Shown here: piece by piece, positions 56,128 through 64,000 of the stretch
How the letters are laid out: each line of letters opens with the position of its first letter
Numbering within the stretch: the stretch's first letter is position 1
Origin: SZUA-36 sp963749115
GTDB taxonomy: Bacteria; Pseudomonadota; Gammaproteobacteria; Xanthomonadales; SZUA-36
Assembly (NCBI GenBank): GCA_963749115.1
Contig: CAVVLP010000002.1
Location: 248,001 to 312,000 of the forward strand
DNA length: 64,000 nucleotides
Reading direction: 5' to 3'
Made by a program: the position numbers and the translations under genes
Notes under the pieces: generated by a model
The model's input: only the letters and a program-made list of their open reading frames with translations
Databases searched by the model: none
What the model was told of the DNA's origin: nothing

Positions 56128-57599
56128 GCGCTCCGGGCGGGAACGCTCTCAGCGACCGGCAGGTGGATATCATCGCCACGCGCCTTGCCGAACGTCTCTC
56201 GGCGCCAACGGTTGCAAGGGCTGAAATTCCGGCTTCACGCGGTACGCCTGCCGTCGTTACCGGCGGTGTGCTGGGCGAGGGGGTTTTTGCCACGGTAGAC
56301 GACGCCGTCAAGGCTGCCGCTACCGCATATCGTGAGCTGGATGGCATGTCACTCGAGGGCCGGCAAAAGATCATCGCCTCTATCCGCGAGTCGATGCTTG
56401 AGCACGCCGGGGAACTCGCACACCACGCGCATTTGGAAACCGGTCTGGGCAGAGTCGAGCACAAGGTGATCAAGAACCGCCTGGTTGCAAGTAAGACTTC
56501 CGGTACGGAGGTGCTCACAGCGCATGCTGTTACCGGCGATAACGGTCTTACGTTGACCGAATACGCGCCCTACGGCGTGATCGGTGCCATTACACCGACA
56601 ACCAATCCAACCTCAACGATTATCTGCAATACGATTGCCATGCTCTCGGCAGGCAACAGTATTGTTTTCAACGTACACCCGAACGCCCGTGAGTGCTCCA
56701 TGGCCAATGTTCGATTATTACATCGGGCTATCATTCGAGGCGGCGGTCCGTCCAACCTGGTAACAACCGTGGCAGAGCCAAGCATTGAGTCCGCACAGGC
56801 TTTGATGACCCATAAGGGTATTCGACTGCTCGCCGTGACCGGTGGCAGCGGTGTGGTTCGCCAGGCGATGACCAGCGGCAAGCGTGCAATTTGCGCAGGT
56901 CCCGGCAATCCACCGGTAGTTGTCGATGCGACGGCTGACCTGGAACACGCCGCGCGTAACATCATCGCTGGTGCTTCATTCGACAACAACATCGTGTGTG
57001 TCGATGAAAAGGAAGTTATCGCCGTCGAGAGTATTGTCGAAAAACTGTTGCAACAGATGAAACAGCAGGGAGCTTACCTGCTGAACGACGGTGAACTTCA
57101 TAGAATAGAGCAGGCTATTTTCAGTGAGCAGCGCGGACCACGGCAGCGTGCAGTGGTAGAAAAAGACCTCATCGGCAAGAACGCGAAAGAAATTCTGTCA
57201 CGGGCTGGCATTAGCTGTGCAGGTGATCCACCGTTATTGGTGGCCCGGGTGCCAAATGACCATCCACTGATCTGGACTGAGCAGATGATGCCGGTACTGC
57301 CGGTCACATCCGTACCCGATGTTGATCGTGGTATTGAACTGGCGATGGAAGCCGAACACGGATATGGGCATTCGGCCGGTATGTACTCACGCGACATTGA
57401 TGCGCTGAGTAAAATGGCGCGAACCATAAATACCAGTATTTTCACCAAGAACGGACCGTTTTTCGCCGGTCTCGGTGAAGGCGGGGAAGGCCATACGAGT
57501 TTCACCATCGCCAGCCCAACCGGTGAGGGCCTCACGGGTCCGGTTGCATTCAGTCGACTACGGCGCTGCGTCCTGGTCGATCACTTCCGGATCGTTTGA
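56124..57599 (+). CDS. CoA-acylating aldehyde dehydrogenase (PduP/EutE-like), BMC cargo
   Basis: 491-aa signature enzyme of metabolosomes; it oxidises aldehyde plus CoA and NAD+ to acyl-CoA. The N-terminus has an amphipathic helix (LSDRQVDIIATRLAERLSA, about 9-27) typical of encapsulation peptides. The catalytic domain includes EYAPYGVIGAITPTTNPTST, VTGGSGVVRQAMTSGKRAIC, AGPGNPPVVVDATADLEHAA and the catalytic Cys in SFDNNIVCVDEKEVIAVES (about 291). FTKNGPFFAGLGEGGEGHTS and the end TGPVAFSRLRRCVLVD are family-typical. The expected substrate is acetaldehyde from the fused DeoC. ATGA couplings with the BMC-P gene before it support one operon. Confidence 0.93.
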   Translation: MSAPGGNALSDRQVDIIATRLAERLSAPTVARAEIPASRGTPAVVTGGVLGEGVFATVDDAVKAAATAYRELDGMSLEGRQKIIASIRESMLEHAGELAHHAHLETGLGRVEHKVIKNRLVASKTSGTEVLTAHAVTGDNGLTLTEYAPYGVIGAITPTTNPTSTIICNTIAMLSAGNSIVFNVHPNARECSMANVRLLHRAIIRGGGPSNLVTTVAEPSIESAQALMTHKGIRLLAVTGGSGVVRQAMTSGKRAICAGPGNPPVVVDATADLEHAARNIIAGASFDNNIVCVDEKEVIAVESIVEKLLQQMKQQGAYLLNDGELHRIEQAIFSEQRGPRQRAVVEKDLIGKNAKEILSRAGISCAGDPPLLVARVPNDHPLIWTEQMMPVLPVTSVPDVDRGIELAMEAEHGYGHSAGMYSRDIDALSKMARTINTSIFTKNGPFFAGLGEGGEGHTSFTIASPTGEGLTGPVAFSRLRRCVLVDHFRIV

Positions 57600-57634
57600 G
57601 ACACAGGGTGCAAAAAAAGAGACGACACGGGGCG

Positions 57635-58255
57635 ATGGCATTACTGGAATTCAATACCATTGCTTCCGGCGTATTGGCGAGTGACCTTATGCTTAAACGC
57701 TCGCCCATCGCATTGCTGCGCTGCGGAACGATTCATCCGGGAAGGTTCCTGATCCTTATCGGAGGTAGTGTCGCGAGCACACAGGAAGCCTTTGAATCTG
57801 GAAAAGAACTGGGTGAGGCCGAGGGTTCTTTGTCTGGCAGTGTTTTCCTCGGTGATGTTCATCCAAACCTGCATGACGCGGTGCTTGGTACGCGCAGAGA
57901 TCTGACAGGTGACTCATTGGCGGTGGTGGAAACACGTTCTTCGCCTGCGTTACTGGCCGCGGTTGATGCGGCTATCAAGAGCACTCCCGTTGTGCTTTCT
58001 GAGGTTCGCCTGGGTGATGACCTTGGCGGACATGCACTGGCGTTGATGAGCGGCGATCTACACGATGTCGAGGTCGCACTGGATATATGCTCCGATCGGG
58101 CCGGGGAGCAACTGCTGGCACGCACACTTTTGCCACGACTCGATGGTGGTCTCCGCTCCCTTCTTGACCAGGGTACGCGGTTTGGCTCGTGTCCTGCCTT
58201 TGAGCCTGAGGGCGCTGAATTTCCCGAGGAGGTAGCATGCTCCTGGGGCGCGTAA
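57635..58255 (+). CDS. BMC-T shell protein (single-stack type)
   Basis: 206-aa tandem BMC-domain protein, different from the one at 54835. Domain 1: MALLEFNTIASGVLASDLML, KRSPIALLRCGTIHPGRFLI and LIGGSVASTQEAFESGKE. Domain 2: SLAVVETRSSPALLAAVDAA, IKSTPVVLSEVRLGDDLGGH and ALMSGDLHDVEVALDICSDR. It resembles the Haliangium BMC-T1 class of single trimers. I start at the ATG at 57635; the frame is open to 57596, overlapping the dehydrogenase gene, and a GTG at 57608 is also possible. The 3' end overlaps the next BMC-P gene by 19 bp. Confidence 0.85.
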   Translation: MALLEFNTIASGVLASDLMLKRSPIALLRCGTIHPGRFLILIGGSVASTQEAFESGKELGEAEGSLSGSVFLGDVHPNLHDAVLGTRRDLTGDSLAVVETRSSPALLAAVDAAIKSTPVVLSEVRLGDDLGGHALALMSGDLHDVEVALDICSDRAGEQLLARTLLPRLDGGLRSLLDQGTRFGSCPAFEPEGAEFPEEVACSWGA

Positions 58256-58527
58256 TAGGAACCGTGGTTCCGGCAATGCTGGTAGACGAGTTGTCTGCCA
58301 CGCCGCTGTTGTGGGTCCAGCCTCTTGACCGGGAAGGTCAAGCCAATGGTGAACCGCTGGTCTGCGCCGATGGCACGCGCATGGCGGGACCTGGTCAAAT
58401 GATCTACTGGGTGGCCAGTCGCGAGGCTGCGCTAACCCTGGATCCGTGGTTTGTTCCAGTCGATGATGCCATTGTCGGCCTGGTTGATGAGGTCAGGAAC
58501 TATTCCCCTGGGGAACTTGACGGATGA
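58237..58527 (+). CDS. BMC-P pentameric vertex protein, copy 2
   Basis: 96-aa EutN/CcmL-family protein: MLLGRVIGTVVPAMLVDELS, LLWVQPLDREGQANGEPLVC and VDDAIVGLVDEVRNYS. The usual GAGxGExV loop is replaced by TRMAGPGQMIYWVASREAAL, so this is a divergent vertex protein. It starts within the preceding BMC-T gene and its stop overlaps the next BMC-P start (58524). Three BMC-P genes per locus is a known trait of Haliangium-type shells, as I recall. Confidence 0.87.
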   Translation: MLLGRVIGTVVPAMLVDELSATPLLWVQPLDREGQANGEPLVCADGTRMAGPGQMIYWVASREAALTLDPWFVPVDDAIVGLVDEVRNYSPGELDG

Positions 58528-58799
58528 TACTTGCGCGCATCACAGGTAATGTTGTGTCGACCATTCATCACCCTATCGTCGATGGCAAAAAGATGCTTCT
58601 TGCTGAGCGGCTAGACCAGGACGGTAAACCCACGGGTGGATACCTGATCGCCATGGATGCTATCGGTGCTGGTATGGGTGAGACTGTCATCATTCTTGAT
58701 GAGGGCAGTGGTGCCCGCCAGATACTCGATGACGCTCAAGCACCAATCCGTTCAATCGTGGTTGGTATTGTTGATGCGGTAGAACTGGGCCAGCCTTAG
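58524..58799 (+). CDS. BMC-P pentameric vertex protein, copy 3
   Basis: 91-aa EutN/CcmL-family protein: MILARITGNVVSTIHHPIVD, KKMLLAERLDQDGKPTGGYL, AMDAIGAGMGETVIILDEGS and VVGIVDAVELG. The loop GAGMGETV is canonical. It is the last gene of the operon. Its stop overlaps the stop of the convergent surE gene by 4 bp, so no separate terminator space exists. Confidence 0.92.
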   Translation: MILARITGNVVSTIHHPIVDGKKMLLAERLDQDGKPTGGYLIAMDAIGAGMGETVIILDEGSGARQILDDAQAPIRSIVVGIVDAVELGQP

Positions 58800-59637
58800 T
58801 CCGGAAAACCAAGTGTCAGCTCTTCCAGTCGTTTCTCCAGTTTTCTTGCCTGTTTGGCCGGCGGGTTCCAGCGCGGTTTGATGGTGGAGATCGTGATATA
58901 GCCTTCCATGTGCGCCCGCACATCACCAGCCTCTTTATGCGGTTGTTGCGGGTCTACACCCGGATAAAACCCCGGAACCACGTGACCCGATTCAGTACAA
59001 CGTTGGTATCCCATCCGGATCATGTTTCCCGCGGATATTTTAGGATGTAAAACACCCTTGATCCGGTGCTTCGGAAGTGGCGGATAATTGATATTGAGCA
59101 AAACTTCTCTGGGAAGCAGACGTCCGTTTTTGCCCACGGAAGACTGTAATGAATCAATCACGGAACATGTGAACTCAGCAGCTGCTTCAAATACTTCATG
59201 GGTGCTCGGAAACGAAGTGCCAACCTCGTCAAACCGCATGCCGGCGGATATGGCAATTGACGGATAACCGATGAGCGTCGCCATGATAGCCGCACCGATG
59301 GTACCGGACATGTGCAGCGCTGTACCCAGGTTGGGTCCGAAATTGATGCCGGAAAGAACCAGGTCGGGCGGGCTGTCTTCCAGCAAATGACGAATGGCTA
59401 CCAGAACCGTATCAACGGGTTGGCCGTCGAGGTGCCATATGTCGGTTTCGAGTTGCTCCAGCGCCAGGTTACGCCGGCTGGTCACCCCCATGCCGGTTGC
59501 GCTTTGTTCGTAGCTGGGAGCGACCATGCTGACGCGATGCCCCTTTAGTTTGAGTGCACGATGCAGTGCCTGGATACCGGGAGCCTGGTGGCCGTCATCA
59601 TTGGTGAGCAGTATGTGTAGTGGTTCGGGTTTTTCAT
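58796..59637 (-). CDS. surE: 5'/3'-nucleotidase SurE, one frameshift near the start
   Basis: Metal-dependent nucleoside monophosphate phosphatase of the survival protein SurE family. From the likely ATG at 59635-59637, one base is missing near 59625; after it the frame reads PLHILLTNDDGHQAPGIQAL with the metal-binding NDD. Next come VAPSYEQSATGMGVT, the second metal site LVLSGINFGPNLGTALHMSG (about 96-115), TIGAAIMATLIGYPSIAIS, LLNINYPPLP and the C-terminal HMEGYITISTIKPRW. Restored length is about 280 aa, typical of SurE. It converges on the microcompartment operon. SurE makes nucleosides from nucleotides and so could lie upstream of deoxyribose phosphate supply, but the link is positional only. 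Confidence 0.9.
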
Positions 59638-59745
59638 GGGGTCTATTTTACCCCTCATCGCACACTTGTTGGCATACCGATCGAGGTTAAATGACGGCTA
59701 AGGGTTGATGGTCTTGCTGTGTGGACAACTTCGGTCCTCTGTTAT

Positions 59746-60217
59746 TCAGGGCACCTCAACAACGTACAGTGAAAGAATATCTGCGACCACGGCAGGTCGC
59801 CTCCTGTCTTCAATTTCCAGTGTCACCCTGGTTTTGACCATGAACTGCCCACCGGATCTGTGCGTTGACTTTTTCGATCCTGGCCCTTGCGCGCACCCGG
59901 CTGTCGACGTTCACGGGCAGTGAAAAACGTACCTTGTCTGTGCCGTAATTAATACCCATGACAATGCCATCCGGTATCGGCATGATTTGAGCAAGAAGGT
60001 GCGGAAGTACTGACAGGCTGAGGAAACCATGTGCAATGGTGGACCCGAATGCTGTGGCAGCGGCTTTTTCGGGATCGACATGAATGAACTGGTAATCGTC
60101 GGTCGCATCGGCAAAACGGTTGATGCGTTCCTGGTCAATCAACAACCAGTCCGAAGGCCCAAGCTCGGTACCTGCGGAGTTTTTAAAATCCTCGATGGAA
60201 ATATTGCTTTTTATCAT
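59746..60217 (-). CDS. MaoC-family (R)-enoyl-CoA hydratase, one frameshift
   Basis: About 156-residue hot-dog-fold hydratase. The MaoC motif is clear: RINRFADATDDYQFIHVDPE, then KAAATAFGSTIAHGFLSLSV, the catalytic Asp and His of the hydratase-2 motif. An extra base near 59853 moves the C-terminus from VNAQI into GGQFMVKTRVTLEIEDRRRP, and AVVADILSLYVVEVP ends at 59746. Such proteins hydrate enoyl-CoA esters in fatty acid or polyhydroxyalkanoate metabolism. It is a single gene with no obvious partner. Confidence 0.87.
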
Positions 60218-60343
60218 TGATCAATCCTAACTCAGTTCGTGGAATCAAGTCGAAGAATTCATTACATTCTACAGCATGACAGCGCCTGACACAGTCGGTG
60301 CGATCGTTGATAGTTAGCGGACATACAACCAGGTGCGTCGGTT

Positions 60344-62253
60344 CTACAATTCCTTTTCGGCTTTTTCCAGTTTTTCACTGGCTTCCAGCCATTCCCACTC
60401 GAGCGTTTCCAGCGAGGATTTCAGAGTGGCCTGCTGAAGCATCAGCTCCGTCATTTCCTCTTTCCGACTGGCATCGGTATACAGCGATTCGTCAATCAGG
60501 AGTTGCTCAATCCGGGTCAAATCGGTTCGCTGCCGGATCATTTGCCTGTCGATTTTTCTAACGGCATCCATGTGCGGCTTTAGCTGTTGACGTCTCCTGG
60601 CCTCGTCCTGACGGTTTTGTTTCTTGCTGGAAACAGGGCTGGCCTGCGGACTGTTGGAGTTACTGGTGACAGAAGCCGCATCCTGATCTCTTAACCAGTT
60701 CGGGTACTCATCCAGGGGTTGCCGAAACTCGTGAAGCCGTCCGTTATGAACGATATAGAGATCATCACAGACACTGCGCAACAGGTGCCGGTCATGGGAG
60801 ATGACCAGCAAAGCGCCACCGTACTCCATCAATGCCACGCTGAGTGCGTGACGCATATCCAGATCAAGGTGATTGGTCGGTTCATCGAGCAGCAACAGGT
60901 TTGGCTTTTGCAGCACCAGCAATGCCAGTACCAGGCGGGCCTTTTCACCACCGGAAAAAGGTGCAACCGGATCGGTGATGCGATCACCCTGGAAACCAAA
61001 TCGCCCCAGGTGATTACGCAGTTCCTGCTCCCTGGCATCCGGTGCCTGACGTTGCATATGCCAAAGAGGGCTGCAATCCATACGCAACAATTCGAGTTGC
61101 TGTTGAGCGAAATAACCAATGTGCGTGTGCTTGTTGACAGTCCTTTCACCTGCTAGAAGGGTGCTGCCATCCACCAGCGCCTTGACCAGCGTGGACTTGC
61201 CGGCGCCATTGGAACCCAAAAGACCGATGCGGTCACCCGCGCCCAGCCTGAGACGTATTTCACTGACGATTGCGGTCTGCCCGTAACCGACGGTAACGTC
61301 CTCCAGTTGTACCAGTTGTTGCGGTTGTTTATCGGGTTCATGAAACTTGAAATGAAAGTTGGAATCAACATGCGCCGGTGCGATCTGAACCATTCGTTCC
61401 AGCATTTTCAGACGGCTCTGCGCCTGTTTTGCCTTGGTGGCCTTATAACGAAATCTTTCAACAAAGCTTTCCATGTGTTTGATTTCTTTTTGTTGTTTAA
61501 CGATACATCACCTGCTGAAGCGCCAGTTGCTCTGCACGAACAGCTTCAAACTGGCTGTAATTACCGGTATAGGTTTTTACGGTCTCAAACTCGATGTGGG
61601 CGATATGGGTGCAGAGACCATCCAGGAAATCCCTGTCATGCGAAATCAAAAGCAAAATACCCTGGTAGGATTTTAGCCAACGCTCCAGCCAGACGATGGT
61701 TGGCAGGTCCAGGTGATTGGTGGGTTCATCCAGAAGCAGGATGTCCGAGCGGCACATCAATGCCTGAGCCAGGTTCAGACGCATCCGCCAGCCACCGGAG
61801 AATTCATTGACCGGTTTGTGGATTTCCGCAGCTTCAAAGCCCAGACCGTGTAAGCAGTCTCGCTGCCCTTGTTTCAGCGGCAAAACCATCGATGTTATCC
61901 ATTTGCTCGTACAAACCATGAAGTCGTTCGTCATGACTGTCGAGGGCTTCCAGTTCTGCGATGCTGGCTTGCAGTTGGCGCAGACCCTTGTCACCATCCT
62001 GAACAAAATCCAGCGCCGTTTGGTCGGAGTGGGGGCTCTCCTGCGCCACGTGCGCTATGACATCCCGGGGGTGGAGTTGAAGTTGCCCTGCATCCGCTTC
62101 CAGTTGCCCGAGAATCAGCGCAAATAACGAACTCTTGCCACTGCCATTGACGCCGATAACACCCACGCGTTGCCCGGCATGGGCCTGAAGGCTGGCGTTT
62201 TCAAACAGCAGCTTGGCACCCCGGCGCAATTCAATCTGTTTGAGTTGTAGCAT
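60344..62253 (-). CDS. yheS: ABC-F ATPase YheS, two frameshifts
   Basis: Ribosome-associated ABC-F protein, about 637 residues, with two ATPase domains and no membrane part. Domain 1: MLQLKQIELRRGAKLLFENA, Walker A GVNGSGKSS, signature FSGGWRMRLNLAQAL and Walker B LLLDEPTNHLD. The linker region (QSRLKMLERMVQIAPAHVDS) follows, then domain 2 with GSNGAGKST, FSGGEKARLVLALLV and another DEPTNHLD. The Gln/Arg-rich C-terminal coiled coil (RRQQLKPHMDAVRKIDRQMI) fits YheS. Single-base shifts near 61851 and 61499 split it. Domain order and length support YheS over Uup or EttA. Confidence 0.9.
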
Positions 62254-62455
62254 TTAGAGGTTCTGCCAGCGGGCTGCCTTCAAAGTGAAGCATTATATGA
62301 CAGTGCGTAGACTTCTACCTCAACTGCCCAATTTTTGTGGACTTCTTGGAAAATGGCTCTTACTCTTGCCTTGCACAATTCATGGCAGGGCAGTTCAATT
62401 TGAGTATCCGGTCATCATCAGCTTAATGCGTAACTCCATCAATAAAGGATCAGCA

Positions 62456-63069
62456 GTGAAGACAACTTACCAAGCACGGCCAGGCGGTCGGAAGTATTAT
62501 TCAGTAGCGATCACAGGCATGCTTTTGTTGGCTGTTCTGTCGGCCTGTTCATCGGGTTTGACCGTTCGGAGTGATATTGATCCTTCAGCGAATTTCAGCC
62601 AGTACAAAACCTATAACTTCTTTGAGCCCATGGGTATCGAGGGTGGTTACAACTCCCCCATTTTCGGTGAGCATTTTCGGGCATCAATCAGCAGTGAAAT
62701 GCGCGGCAGAGGATACCGTGGTAGCGGACAGACCCGATTTATTGATCAACGTCACGATACGCTCGGATGACAAGATCCGTATGCGGTCTTATACCTCGCC
62801 TTATACGAGTGGTGCTTATTACAACCGCCCCGGGGGAGCTTATGGAGGTTCCGCGCTTGGTGTCGGTGTTTCAACCGGTACTCGCGCCACCAAGACCACC
62901 GAGGCCTCGGTATTTATTGATTTCGTTGATTTTGAACAGCAACGTGTTGTCTGGCAGGGCGTGGCCGTCGTTGATGTAAACGACAAGGTAGCACTGCAGT
63001 TACGTGATGCCATTTTTACATGCCGTTAATAAGGTTTTGGCGGAGTATCCACATACCGCAGGGAAGTAA
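62456..63069 (+). CDS. DUF4136 lipoprotein, two frameshifts
   Basis: About 204-residue envelope lipoprotein. The GTG at 62456 follows AAAGGA; the signal peptide ends YYSVAITGMLLLAVLSACSS with lipobox L-S-A-C. The DUF4136 core reads VRSDIDPSANFSQYKTYNFF, PDLLINVTIRSDDKIRMRSY and FIDFVDFEQQRVVWQGVAVV. Shifts near 62730 and 63022 interrupt it; past the second the true end is VNKVLAEYPHTAGK at 63069. Function is unknown. It stands alone between yheS (divergent) and the aminotransferase gene 5 bp downstream, with which it may be co-transcribed. An ATG at 62426 is an alternative start. Confidence 0.8.
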
Positions 63070-63074
63070 GGAAA

Positions 63075-64000
63075 ATGTTACCCAAGAGAACCTTGATGGG
63101 CCCGGGACCCTCAGATGTTTACCCGGAAGTACTCGCCGCCATGGCCAGACCTACGATCGGTCACCTGGATCCGGCGTTTGTCGATTTTATGGATGAGCTT
63201 AACGAGTTATTGCGTTATGCCTTTCAGACCAAAAATGCAGTGACCCTGCCGATCTCGGCACCGGGTTCGGCCGGTATGGAATGTGCTTTTGTCAATCTCC
63301 TTGAGCCAGGTGACAAGGTCGTGATTGCCAGCAATGGCGTTTTCGGTGGCCGTATGCTGGAAAACGCCCGTCGTTGCGGAGCAAACCCGGTTGCGGTCGA
63401 GTTTGAATGGGGTACCCCGGTTGATCCCGGCAAGGTCGAAGAGGCGCTCAAGGCCAACCCCGATGCGGTGGTACTGGCTTTTGTTCATTCCGAAACATCG
63501 ACCGGTGTGCGTTCCGATGCGCAGACCTTGTGCAAGCTTGCCCATGACCATGGCTGTCTCAATATCGTTGACGCTGTGACCTCTTTGGGTGGTATTGAAC
63601 TGCTCGTCGATGACTGGGGTGTAGATGCTATTTATTCCGGTACGCAAAAGTGCCTGTCTGCACCACCGGGGCTTTCACCGGTTTCATTCAACGATGCCGC
63701 CATGGCAAAAGTAAAGGCCCGCAAGACGCCGCCACAAAGCTGGTTTCTCGACTTGAATTTGCTGACCTCTTATTGGGGTCCGGGTGCCAAACGTGCCTAT
63801 CACCATACTGCGCCAATCAATATGCTATATGCCTTGCATGAGGCGCTGTTGATTCTCAAAAAGGAAGGTCTTGAAAACGCCTGGAACAGACACGCCAGAA
63901 ACCATCAAAAGCTACGGGCACGGTCTTGAAGCCATGGGTCTCGAGTTCTACGTCGAAGAGGAATATCGTTTGCCGCAACTCAATGCGGTGAAAGTGCCGG
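63075..64000 (+). CDS. Class V aminotransferase (serine/alanine-glyoxylate type), 3' partial
   Basis: PLP-dependent aminotransferase beginning MLPKRTLMGPGPSDVYPEVL. It has PISAPGSAGMECAFVNLLEP, VHSETSTGVRSDAQTLCKLA, LNIVDAVTSLGGIELLVDDW (PLP-Asp) and the PLP-lysine motif DAIYSGTQKCLSAPPGLSPV (about 187-206), followed by YHHTAPINMLYALHEALLI. These fit serine-glyoxylate or alanine-glyoxylate aminotransferases; the substrate cannot be settled. A base shift near 63905-63912 moves the frame; the continuation HGLEAMGLEFYVEEEYRLPQ runs to the window edge, so the C-terminus is missing. Confidence 0.87.

Noticed and set aside
1..64000. CRISPR arrays, tRNA or rRNA genes, prophage, transposase genes
   Set aside because: None was seen by eye on either strand. 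A short tRNA could be missed without a covariance search, but no intergenic gap looks like one.

Overview
The window is chromosomal DNA from a gammaproteobacterium. The housekeeping genes rlmD, nagZ, hpt, xseA, guaB/guaA, tadA, fba, metA/metY, aceK, surE and yheS all read as gammaproteobacterial, Shine-Dalgarno sites are ordinary, and base composition is moderately GC-rich. No tRNA, rRNA, CRISPR array, prophage or classical insertion sequence was recognised. The decaheme cytochromes and the microcompartment suggest a metabolically versatile environmental bacterium; a closer identification is not possible from sequence reading alone.

Layout. 1-5.7 kb (+): rlmD, nagZ, hpt, a methylthioinosine phosphorylase and fadH in a tightly packed run (wall recycling, purine salvage, unsaturated fatty acid oxidation). 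5.9-8.8 kb: nhaA diverging from a winged-helix gene, then a saccharopine-dehydrogenase-like reductase. 8.9-12.8 kb (-): a VWA lipoprotein, an ECF sigma factor, a membrane protein that may be its anti-sigma factor, and a YigZ/IMPACT protein. 12.8-15.0 kb: a decayed island holding a frameshifted gene between 113-bp direct repeats and a cluster of long hairpin repeats. 15-21.3 kb: xseA, an amidohydrolase lipoprotein, guaB, guaA. 21.3-27.7 kb: a two-domain methyltransferase, tadA, then a small membrane protein, a methyltransferase and a membrane sulfatase. 27.9-32.8 kb (-): two tandem OmcA/MtrC-like decaheme cytochromes. 33.1-36.7 kb (+): fba, metA, metY. 36.85-37.2 kb: a second copy of the hairpin repeat. 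37.3-44.6 kb (-): a membrane-fusion protein and two RND pump subunits. 44.8-49.5 kb (-): aceK, an SGNH hydrolase and a TonB-dependent receptor.

49.6-58.8 kb (+) is the most interesting part. It holds a deoxyribose-phosphate aldolase, an ALDH16-type double aldehyde dehydrogenase, a winged-helix regulator behind a clear promoter, and a bacterial microcompartment (BMC) operon: an RpiB-DeoC fusion enzyme, two BMC-T, one BMC-H and three BMC-P shell proteins, and a CoA-acylating aldehyde dehydrogenase. The expected chemistry is cleavage of deoxyribose-5-phosphate into glyceraldehyde-3-phosphate and acetaldehyde inside a shell, with acetaldehyde oxidised to acetyl-CoA. It looks like the sugar-phosphate class of BMC known from Haliangium-type shells. 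No phosphotransacylase or alcohol dehydrogenase is visible in the window, and the isomerase domain lacks the usual catalytic cysteine. 58.8-64 kb: surE, a MaoC hydratase, yheS, a DUF4136 lipoprotein and a truncated class V aminotransferase.

Caution: about fifteen otherwise well-conserved genes, including near-essential ones (guaB, guaA, fba), carry one or more single-base frameshifts, often in short homopolymers. Sequencing or assembly error is the likeliest cause. These genes are reported as full-length loci with the break positions noted. The BMC operon has no such break.
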